From positions 62,001-126,000 of the forward strand of contig DATCLY010000093.1 in the NCBI GenBank assembly GCA_036563665.1: 64,000 bases of DNA. Direction: 5' to 3'. This document shows, piece after piece, positions 57,884 to 64,000 of this stretch (the stretch's first letter is position 1; each line of letters opens with the position of its first letter). The notes beneath the pieces were generated by a model. That model ran no database searches. It saw nothing but the letters and a program-made list of their open reading frames with translations, and had not been told where the DNA came from. The position numbers were made by a program, and so were the translations under genes. Origin of the DNA: FEN-1219 sp036563665. GTDB taxonomy: Bacteria; Pseudomonadota; Gammaproteobacteria; Steroidobacterales; Rariloculaceae.

Positions 57884-58300
57884 CTACCAGCACCGCCCGC
57901 TCGGATCGGGCGCGGCCCAGCGCGCGCCCGTCGAGGCGATCGCGAACGTGCGGCATTCCTCGTCGGCGGCCATCTCGTTCACGGCCGTGGCCTCGATCGT
58001 GAAGGCGTCGGCCGTCGCCGCCGTCACGTTCAGCACGTAGCGGCCGCTCTCCGTGGGCGCGTTCGCCGCCGCGCCGAAGCCGAGCAGCGTGAGATCCGCC
58101 GTGTAGCGGTGGTGCTGGAGGTGGAACCGTTCCTGATTCGCCGCGGCGAGCAGCAGGGCCGTCTTCGCCTCCGTGCGCTGCGCGCGCTGCACGTGGCGCC
58201 GGTAGCCCGGCACGGCGATCAGGCCGAGGATCGCCACCACGGCGACCACCGCCATGAGCTCGAGCAACGTGACGCCGAGGACCCGCTTGCGGCTGCGCAT
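57884..58300 (-). CDS. pilE: Type IV pilin-like protein, PilE-type minor pilin
   Basis: A 138-residue prepilin. The leader RSRKRVLG is cut by PilD before V10, giving VTLLELMAVVAVVAILGLIAVPGY with the essential Glu at mature position 5 and the long hydrophobic helix. The globular part is short and has C-terminal cysteines in EECRTFAI and SGRCW, probably a disulfide. It is the last gene of the minor-pilin operon and its ATG overlaps the pilY1 stop (TGATG). It should prime pilus assembly with PilV, PilW, PilX and FimT. Confidence 0.92.
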   Translation of the reverse strand: MRSRKRVLGVTLLELMAVVAVVAILGLIAVPGYRRHVQRAQRTEAKTALLLAAANQERFHLQHHRYTADLTLLGFGAAANAPTESGRYVLNVTAATADAFTIEATAVNEMAADEECRTFAIASTGARWAAPDPSGRCW

Positions 58301-61206
58301 CAGTCGAGGCTCTCGCGGACCCAATACGTGCGTATCGGCCGGTTGCGATAGCCCGTCGGGAAGCAGGCCAGACCCACGCAGACGAGGGGCTCCGGAAGGC
58401 ACGCTTCCCCCGCGCAGCCGCCCGCCGCCGCCGTGCAGCCCGCCTCCGCGCACGGGGCCGGGGCGGGCGCGTCGGGCGGCGGGAACAGGAACCGCGGTGC
58501 GGCCGCGACCGGGGCGGCGAGCTCGATGAAGCCGGCCTCGTCGTTCGCGACGACGGGCGCAAGCGCCGGTGCGCCGTCGATCACGTCCAGCGCGTACAGG
58601 CGGCTCGTGCCGAGCGCGGGCACGCAAGGGTCGGCGTCGGACGGCGTGCCGGGCGTGTACGTGGTGAAGAACACCCGGCCGTCGAACGTGCGCGACTCGG
58701 CCAGCACCTTCTCCCCGGGCGAGCGCAGCGAGTGGCGCCAGCCGGGAGCCGTCGACGGAACGACTGCCGCGTGACGATCCGTCACGTCCACGAGGTCCTC
58801 GTCGGTGACGGGGACCGCGCGGTCGTACTCGTCCTGCGTGCGGCGCCGGAACGGGACGCGATCGCGAAGCGCGTAGAAGCGATCGTCGTTGCCGACCGCG
58901 TTCGGCCGGGCGCGGTGGCCCGACCCGAGGCCCACGTGGAGATACGCGCCGCCCGCGCTCTGCACGAGCGCGACGTCGGGCGCGTGATAGAACCGCCGCG
59001 TGTCGGCCCCGGTGGGCGCCGCCGCGGCGGCCGCGCCCAGCGAGGCGATCACGCCGCCGGTCGCGAGGCTCGCCGCGTCCCGCCCGTTCCACAGATCGAA
59101 GCGCCACACTTGTCCGCCCACGTCGGCCGCGTACAGCCGGTCGGCGAAGCCGTCGGTGTCGAGGTCGAGCACCTTGACGCCGCCGGGCAGCGAGTAGCGC
59201 ATGGCGCCGTTCGGGGCGGCGAAGCGTTGCGTCGCGTCCGCGACGCCCGCCCACCAGAGCAGCTCGCCGTTCACGGCGTCGACGATGTAGAGCGCGTTGC
59301 CCACGTCGTCGGTGCGCGGTTCGGGCGCGTCCTGACCCGGGTCGTAGCCGCCGGTCATCACGACCACGAGCCGCTCGGGATTGTCGGGCGCGTAGGGTGC
59401 GCCCGCGATGTCGATGCGCGCGGGCACCGGCGCGGCCCACGTCTGCCCGAGGCGCGGCAACGTCTCGTGGTCGTGACGCCAGAGGAGCACCGGCGCGTCG
59501 GGACGAGTGACGTCGAGCGCGTAGTACGCGCGCCCGCCGCGCCGCATGCCGAAGTAGAGATACACCCGCTCGCCGTCGTCGGGCTCGATCACGCCGTCGC
59601 CGTCGTGCACGGCATGCAGACGCAACGGGCCGTCGAGGCCGTAGGCCTTGGACGAAGGGCCGTCCGCGAGCCGCGCCGCCTGCCGGGGCAGGAGCCCCGG
59701 CGGCACGAACGCCCAACGCTCCGTGCCGCTCTCGCCGTCGATCGCGTGCAGATAACCGTCGTTCGTGGCGGCGTAGACCGTGACGTCGTCCGCGCCCGGC
59801 CCGTACGCCATCGCGACGGGCGCGGAGTGCAGCGAGTCGCCCAAGGCGCCGCGGCGGTCGGGCACGCCGTCGCCGTTGCGATCGAAAGCGTCGTTCATGA
59901 AGTCGATGACGTCCTCGCGCGCGGGTCTGCCTGCGTGCGCGCCGAGCAGCGGGCCGGTGAGGGCGTCGTTCGCGGCGTCCACGCGGTTGCCGGGAGCCAT
60001 GAGGTCGCGATCGCCGAGCCCCGTGAGGACCGTGCGCGGCGCCGGGATGTGCTGCGCCGCGCCGCCCGCCTCGACGTCGTGCCCGTCGGGCTGCGCCGAC
60101 CAGAGGCTGCGCGCGCCCGGCGCGAAGAAGCCCGTGGCGCGTTCCACGGCGGGCACCCCGTCCGCATCCACGATGCCGGCCGAGGCGAGCCGGTATTTCT
60201 TCACGTTGCCGGGCCAATGCGCCGTGGCGGACGGCCGAAACACGCTGACGTAGACATCGAGCCCATGCTGCGTGCGATTGAAGGCGTCCACGGGCACGGC
60301 CGGCGGCACGGCGCTCGACGGCGCGGCCAGGATCTCCGCGGCGACGGCGGACAGCGCCGTCGCGAGCCCGGCGGCATCGTCCGCCGTGCGGTGCTCGCCG
60401 CCCCCCCGCGCCGCCGTCCGCGCGAGCAGCGGCTCCAGTGCCGCGCTCACCACGTGCGTGATCACGTTCTGCCGCCCGGGCAGCGGCGAGAGGTCCGCAC
60501 GGCGCAGGAACTCCGCGAGGTCGTCGAGACAGGCGCCGCCGCTGCGTGCCGGTTGCGCGTCGCACGCGCCCCCGTCCACGAGGCTCGCGAACGCCTCGCC
60601 GGTTGCGTCCGCGAGCGCCGCGATCTTGTCGTCCGCCTCGTCGCCGCCGCTCCCGCCGCCCATCAGCAGCACGACGTGGTTGCGTTGGCAGGCGAGCTCG
60701 ATCGGCGACGCGTAGCGAGCCGCATCGTCGGTGCGGCGCGCAGCCGCGTCTCCGCGCGTGCCGTAGTCCACCGGCGCGCCGAGCCAGTAGCGCGCCGCCT
60801 CGTACAACGCGGCGGCCGGCGTGTACGGCTGCTCGGGCACGAGGCCCGCGATGGCGGCGTGCAGCGCCGCGCGGCGCGCCTCGCCGTCGCCCATCGCAAC
60901 GTCGACTGCGCCACCGCCGGCATCGAAGCTCATGAGGCCGACGTTCGCGTCTCCGAGCGCGTCGATCAGCGCGTGCGCCGCGTCCGCGAGCGCTCGCAGG
61001 CGCTCGGTCGCCGCCGCGTGCTCCTCGGCCGTGGCTCCGTCGCCCGGTCCCGAGTCGTCGATGAGCAGCAACACGTTGGGCCGCACGCTCGGGCTCGGGG
61101 TGCCGAGGAAGAGATCCGCATCGTCGGCTCGGGCGCACGCGCACGCCGCGAGCGCCCAAGCGCTGCCCGCGAGCGCCGAGAGCGAACGCCGCGCGCCGCG
61201 CGTCAT
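58300..61206 (-). CDS. pilY1: PilY1-like pilus tip adhesin / assembly factor
   Basis: A 968-residue exported protein. After a signal peptide (LSALAGSAWALAACACARA) comes a von Willebrand A-like region beginning PNVLLLIDDSGPGDGATAEEH; the usual metal motif DxSGS is altered to DDSGP. The C-terminal beta-propeller shows AYGPGADDVTVYAATNDGYLHA and the calcium loop LDTDGFADRLYAADVGGQVWRFDL. It ends with a Cys-rich segment (CAEAGCTAAAGGCAGEACLPEP, key cysteines within 30 residues). PilY1 sits at the pilus tip, counters retraction and helps surface sensing. Start ATG overlaps the upstream stop. Confidence 0.9.
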   Translation of the reverse strand: MTRGARRSLSALAGSAWALAACACARADDADLFLGTPSPSVRPNVLLLIDDSGPGDGATAEEHAAATERLRALADAAHALIDALGDANVGLMSFDAGGGAVDVAMGDGEARRAALHAAIAGLVPEQPYTPAAALYEAARYWLGAPVDYGTRGDAAARRTDDAARYASPIELACQRNHVVLLMGGGSGGDEADDKIAALADATGEAFASLVDGGACDAQPARSGGACLDDLAEFLRRADLSPLPGRQNVITHVVSAALEPLLARTAARGGGEHRTADDAAGLATALSAVAAEILAAPSSAVPPAVPVDAFNRTQHGLDVYVSVFRPSATAHWPGNVKKYRLASAGIVDADGVPAVERATGFFAPGARSLWSAQPDGHDVEAGGAAQHIPAPRTVLTGLGDRDLMAPGNRVDAANDALTGPLLGAHAGRPAREDVIDFMNDAFDRNGDGVPDRRGALGDSLHSAPVAMAYGPGADDVTVYAATNDGYLHAIDGESGTERWAFVPPGLLPRQAARLADGPSSKAYGLDGPLRLHAVHDGDGVIEPDDGERVYLYFGMRRGGRAYYALDVTRPDAPVLLWRHDHETLPRLGQTWAAPVPARIDIAGAPYAPDNPERLVVVMTGGYDPGQDAPEPRTDDVGNALYIVDAVNGELLWWAGVADATQRFAAPNGAMRYSLPGGVKVLDLDTDGFADRLYAADVGGQVWRFDLWNGRDAASLATGGVIASLGAAAAAAPTGADTRRFYHAPDVALVQSAGGAYLHVGLGSGHRARPNAVGNDDRFYALRDRVPFRRRTQDEYDRAVPVTDEDLVDVTDRHAAVVPSTAPGWRHSLRSPGEKVLAESRTFDGRVFFTTYTPGTPSDADPCVPALGTSRLYALDVIDGAPALAPVVANDEAGFIELAAPVAAAPRFLFPPPDAPAPAPCAEAGCTAAAGGCAGEACLPEPLVCVGLACFPTGYRNRPIRTYWVRESLD

Positions 61207-61598
61207 CGCCGCACCTCGAAGGCGCCGTGGCCGCTCGCGAGCGCCGGGTGCGGCGCCGCGACGATCACGCGCGTGACGCGGCCGGTCGCGAGCTCGTAAT
61301 AAATGAATGCGACGGCCTCGGGAGACGCGGCCCGCGCGGCTTCGGCCGCCGCCGGGAACGTCTCGGCGTCGACCGCGCGGCCGTGCACGAAGTAGCGGGT
61401 GGCGGGCGTGAGCGGCAGCGCAACGCTCGCACAGCGCGGGCTCGGCCGCACGGCGAGCGCGCTCGCGGGCGGCGCGGGCCACGCGAGATCCTCCAGCGCG
61501 ACGGCGTGGCGGCCCTCGACGGGCTCCTCCGGGCGGGGCGCCGCGGCGGCGCCGGCCGCGACCAACACCGGCCAGCCGAGTCGGACGAATCGGATCAT
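61203..61598 (-). CDS. Small exported protein of the pilin operon, unknown
   Basis: A 131-residue product with a signal peptide (IRFVRLGWPVLVAAGAAAAPR) and a mature part EGRHAVALEDLAWPAPPAS, then VALPLTPATRYFVHGRAVDA and EAVAFIYYELATGRVTRVIVAAP. It has no prepilin leader. ATG 61598 has AGGG 8 bases upstream; ATG 61604 is an alternative. It overlaps the pilY1 start (ATGA) and lies between pilX and pilY1, where Pseudomonas has no extra gene. I do not recognise the family; a periplasmic helper of PilY1 is a reasonable guess. Confidence 0.7.
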   Translation of the reverse strand: MIRFVRLGWPVLVAAGAAAAPRPEEPVEGRHAVALEDLAWPAPPASALAVRPSPRCASVALPLTPATRYFVHGRAVDAETFPAAAEAARAASPEAVAFIYYELATGRVTRVIVAAPHPALASGHGAFEVRR

Positions 61599-61620
61599 GG
61601 ACATCCCTGTCACCGAGCCG

Positions 61621-62076
61621 TCACGGGCCGCCCGGCCCGATGACGTAGAAGCCCTGCCGGTGCGCGGCCGCGGCGTGGCGCGGCGCACGGCCCAAGGCCT
61701 CGATCTCGAAGTGAAACGCGGCGAGCCCGTCCGCGCCCATGCTGAAGGCGCCCAGCGGCACCGGCGTCACGGCCACGAACGAGGCCGTGGCTTCGGTCTG
61801 CGCGGAGCCGTCGCCCGCGGGCATCGCGGGCAATGCGACGGGGCCGCTCGTGGAGAACGCCCGGCGGGCGAGGGCGATCTCGATGCCGGCCTCGGCCGCG
61901 TCGAACGCCGCCCGCTGGTACTGCGCGTTGCCGGCCATGGCCACCTCGTACGTGGCGGTGCTCGCGGCCGACACCGCGAGCGCCGTGAGCACGGCGAGCA
62001 GCACGAGCGCCACCACGAGCGCGGCGCCGTCTTGCACCGCTCGGCCGGCCCGTCGCATGCGGCCCGTCGCGCACAT
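61621..62076 (-). CDS. pilX: PilX-like minor pilin
   Basis: A 151-residue protein with the PilX/PilX_N pattern: a short charged start (RRAGRAVQ), then DGAALVVALVLLAVLTALAVSAAS and TATYEVAMAGNAQYQRAAFDAAEAGIEIAL. The Q-G-A entry typical of PilX is DGAA here, and the glutamate at position +5 is not kept, as in GspK/PilX-type proteins. The C-terminal domain is short. Its ATG overlaps the pilW stop (TGATG). Start could also be ATG 62058. Confidence 0.85.
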   Translation of the reverse strand: MCATGRMRRAGRAVQDGAALVVALVLLAVLTALAVSAASTATYEVAMAGNAQYQRAAFDAAEAGIEIALARRAFSTSGPVALPAMPAGDGSAQTEATASFVAVTPVPLGAFSMGADGLAAFHFEIEALGRAPRHAAAAHRQGFYVIGPGGP

Positions 62077-63080
62077 CACCGCGGCCCTCGCGCGTTGCGC
62101 AGCTGGACGGTCCGCGACACCACCACGCGCCGGAAGCCGTCGTTGAGCGGCCCGACGTCCTGATCCGCGTAGACGTAGCGCGCGGTGTCCGTGAACCCGG
62201 TCTCGGGCCGTTCCGCGCGCGCCCGCAGCCAGATCCGAACCGTTAACACTCTCGCCTCCGGAACGAAATCCGGATGCCGCGAATCGAGCAGGGGATCGCC
62301 CGCCTGCACGTAGCGGTCCACGGCGCCGCCGCCGGCTTCGTCCTCGGAATCCGTGTCCACGCCGAGCTCCACCTGCAGGTCCTCGACGCCGGGCAGCACT
62401 TCCTCGTCGACGATCGCGGGTCCCGTGCGGAGCGTCTTCCTGCGCAGCGACGGCACGGGGTTGCCCGGCGCGTCGAGCGTCGACCGCGGGCTCACGTAGT
62501 AGCCGTTGACGCTGAGCGTGTGGGTTTGCGACGACGCCGCGTCGAACCCGGCCGGGAGCGCGGCGCCGGCAAAGAGCGCCGACTCGCCGAAGCGCACCGA
62601 CTGCACGTGTAACGCGCCCGCGGCCGGCACCACCGGCTCCGGCTCCGCGCGACGCACGACCAGCGTGTCCGCCCAGGGAGCGACGCCGTAGGAGGCCGCG
62701 CACGCCCAGCGATAGCCGTTGGCGGCCTCCACCGGCCGATCGAGATCGACGGCCCAATTGTTCCCGCAGGCGGCAGGACCGGGCCCGGGCGGCGCGTCGG
62801 GCCCCGCGCGTCCCGCGATGACGCCGGCGTGCGCCGCGAGGCCGAAGTAGCCGGCCATCTGCACGTCGCTCTCCAGCACGTCGAGCGCGAAGCGGGCGTT
62901 CTCGTGCAGGCGCGCGACGGACTCGGTCACGCGAAACGCGCGCAGCCCCTGCACGAATAGCTCCGCGGCGCCGAGCATGAGCAGCGTGCCCACCGCGAGC
63001 GCCACCATGAGCTCGACGAGCGTGAGCCCCGTTCTCCGCAGGCCGAATGCACGAAGCGCTCGGTGCAGCCGCGCGTGCAT
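62076..63080 (-). CDS. pilW: PilW-like minor pilin
   Basis: A 334-residue prepilin with the cleavage site RRTG|LTLVELMVALAVGTLLMLGAAELFVQG (Glu at +5) and the long PilW-type globular domain, including ALDVLESDVQMAGYFGL, AACGNNWAVDLDRP, and VEDLQVELGVDTD. Length fits PilW. It is part of the stop-start coupled run pilV-pilW-pilX, with the pilV stop 6 bases upstream. Confidence 0.9.
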   Translation of the reverse strand: MHARLHRALRAFGLRRTGLTLVELMVALAVGTLLMLGAAELFVQGLRAFRVTESVARLHENARFALDVLESDVQMAGYFGLAAHAGVIAGRAGPDAPPGPGPAACGNNWAVDLDRPVEAANGYRWACAASYGVAPWADTLVVRRAEPEPVVPAAGALHVQSVRFGESALFAGAALPAGFDAASSQTHTLSVNGYYVSPRSTLDAPGNPVPSLRRKTLRTGPAIVDEEVLPGVEDLQVELGVDTDSEDEAGGGAVDRYVQAGDPLLDSRHPDFVPEARVLTVRIWLRARAERPETGFTDTARYVYADQDVGPLNDGFRRVVVSRTVQLRNARGPR

Positions 63081-63086
63081 GCGACG

Positions 63087-63539
63087 TTATCCTGCCGGCA
63101 CGCGCACGGCGGCGCGGTGCGTGAGCACGCCCGCGTTCGGCTCGTGCCAGCTCACGCGGATCGTGACCGTGCGCGGCGCGTCGCCGTCCACGCCGACGAC
63201 GGCGTCGCCGTTCGGCAGCCGGGCGCGCACGAGCCGGCGCCACAGCAGCACGTCGTGCGCGGCCATCTCCGTGGGGGAGCACGAAGCGCCGCCGGTGCCG
63301 CAGCCCCGGTCGGCGCCCGCGCCGGCGTAGGCCGCCGCGCCGCGGCCGTTGGCCCGAATCCGGTCGGCGAGGTCCGCGGCGAGATCCACGGCCGCCGCGC
63401 GATGCAGCGCGCTGCGGGCCGCGCCGAGCGCCTGCGCGTGCAGCGCGGCGATGCCGATCAGGCCCACGGAGACGACCACGAGCGCCACCAGCGCCTCCAC
63501 GAGCCCGAAGCCGCGCGGGTCGCGTGCCGATCGGCCCAT
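63087..63539 (-). CDS. pilV: PilV-like minor pilin
   Basis: A 150-residue prepilin with leader GRSARDPRG and cleavage before FGLVEALVALVVVSVGLIGIAAL, Glu at +5. The segment LHRAAAVDLAADLADRIRANGRGA is the typical PilV/GspI-like continuation. ATG 63539 overlaps the fimT stop (TGATG); ATG 63548 would add 3 residues. The C-terminal domain contains a Cys pair in DRGCGTGGASCSP. Confidence 0.88.
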   Translation of the reverse strand: MGRSARDPRGFGLVEALVALVVVSVGLIGIAALHAQALGAARSALHRAAAVDLAADLADRIRANGRGAAAYAGAGADRGCGTGGASCSPTEMAAHDVLLWRRLVRARLPNGDAVVGVDGDAPRTVTIRVSWHEPNAGVLTHRAAVRVPAG

Positions 63540-64000
63540 CACGGACATGGCAGCGGCTCGCCGGGCGCGGGCTCGGCGACGCGCGGCCGGCCCGTGTAGC
63601 TCACGACCACGGCGCGGGCGTAACGGCCGCCCCGCGCGTCGCAGAAAGTGACGGTGCCGTTCGTGCTGCGCCGGGCGAACGGACGGAACTCGAACACCGC
63701 CCGGTTCGACGACACGGCGACTCCGCGCGCCGGCCGGTGGACGAAGAGCAGCGGCTCCGCCGCGGCGCGCGCAGGCGGGTGCGCGCCGTCTTCGTCGACG
63801 AACACGATCCAGCCCGCCTCGTACCGCTCGCCGCAGGCCGTGAGGTCCGCCGAGCCGCAGAGCACCACGGTGCGGCCCCGCTTCGCGGCCTCGCTGCGCG
63901 CGAGCTGCACGGCCGTGACGAACGCGTCGACGTCCGCCGAGCGCCGCGCGTTGCGGAGCGCGTCCTGGAAGCTCGGGGCCGCGATGCCCACCACGATGCC
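63539..64000 (-). CDS. FimT/GspH-type minor pilin (N-terminus beyond window)
   Basis: The frame stays open to the right edge, so the leader and first half of the hydrophobic helix are missing. The visible part begins with the end of the helix (GIVVGIAAPSFQDALRNARR), followed by the FimT/GspH pattern FVTAVQLARSEAAKRGRTVVLC, GERYEAGWIVFVDEDGA and a C-terminal beta region TVTFCDARGGRYARAVVVSYTGRPR. It should be the first visible gene of the operon running left to pilE. Confidence 0.88.
   Translation of the reverse strand, partial: GIVVGIAAPSFQDALRNARRSADVDAFVTAVQLARSEAAKRGRTVVLCGSADLTACGERYEAGWIVFVDEDGAHPPARAAAEPLLFVHRPARGVAVSSNRAVFEFRPFARRSTNGTVTFCDARGGRYARAVVVSYTGRPRVAEPAPGEPLPCP

Overview
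The window is a very GC-rich bacterial chromosome segment with dense genes, short intergenic gaps and many stop-start overlaps. Several gene orders point to a gammaproteobacterium: rplU-rpmA-obgE, rpsT divergent from murJ-ribF-ileS-lspA, and a minor-pilin cluster (fimT/pilV/pilW/pilX/pilY1/pilE) next to lspA, as in Pseudomonas and relatives. Short inverted repeats of the GTGGGAGCGGCTTTCCAGCC type, familiar from Xanthomonadales- and Pseudomonas-like genomes, and a large TonB receptor agree with this. I would place it near Xanthomonadales/Steroidobacterales/Nevskiales, without being able to name a genus.

Layout. 0-8.4 kb: BON protein, GH15 glycosidase, M20 peptidase, 1-Cys peroxiredoxin, an XRE regulator under a long palindrome, a thioredoxin-fold lipoprotein, and a pair of small paralogous membrane proteins. 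8.8-15.5 kb: S41 protease lipoprotein and a small lipoprotein, HSL-type esterase, isoaspartyl peptidase, a histone H1-like basic protein, a VOC protein and an unrecognised 550-residue exported protein. 15.6-23.2 kb: Lon-like protease overlapping a UspA-type protein, LigB-type dioxygenase, zinc-binding thioredoxin TrxC, a DUF2934 protein, and RtcA. 23.2-30.5 kb: a visibly less GC-biased cassette (LysR regulator, exported sulfatase, TonB-dependent receptor, decayed GFA gene) that ends at a tRNA-Pro gene, possibly an acquired island. 30.6-43.4 kb: RsgA, YceI, cytochrome b561, an FAD oxidoreductase with a SnoaL-like partner, MATE pump, AI-2E family permease, two tandem SLC13/TrkA-C transporters and RarA. 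43.4-48.8 kb: gamma-glutamyltransferase, a second pair of the small membrane proteins, sulfotransferase, DUF1244 protein, IspB. 48.9-57.9 kb: the housekeeping block rplU-rpmA-obgE, rpsT, murJ-ribF-ileS-lspA. 57.9-64 kb: type IV minor pilin operon on the minus strand, running off the right edge.

The most striking observation is the roughly 400-base leader between ribF and ileS. It carries the elements of a T-box riboswitch: a stem I with a specifier loop that presents AUC (isoleucine), a GAAA-capped hairpin, further stems, and an exact GGGTGGTACCGCG T-box whose TGGT can pair with the ACCA end of uncharged tRNA-Ile. The downstream IleRS is the long, eukaryotic-like (type 2) enzyme, not the type 1 enzyme usual at this locus. 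An inverted pair of REP elements sits between the T-box and the ileS start codon. A tRNA-sensing leader plus type 2 IleRS inside the classical gammaproteobacterial ribF-ileS-lspA operon is, to my knowledge, unexpected.

Other points worth attention are the two separated pairs of one small membrane-protein family, compensatory changes in the REP stems, a 43-bp palindrome over the XRE gene promoter, clustered CGACGTG boxes before the sulfatase, and a 113-bp antisense overlap between the MATE and AI-2E permease genes.
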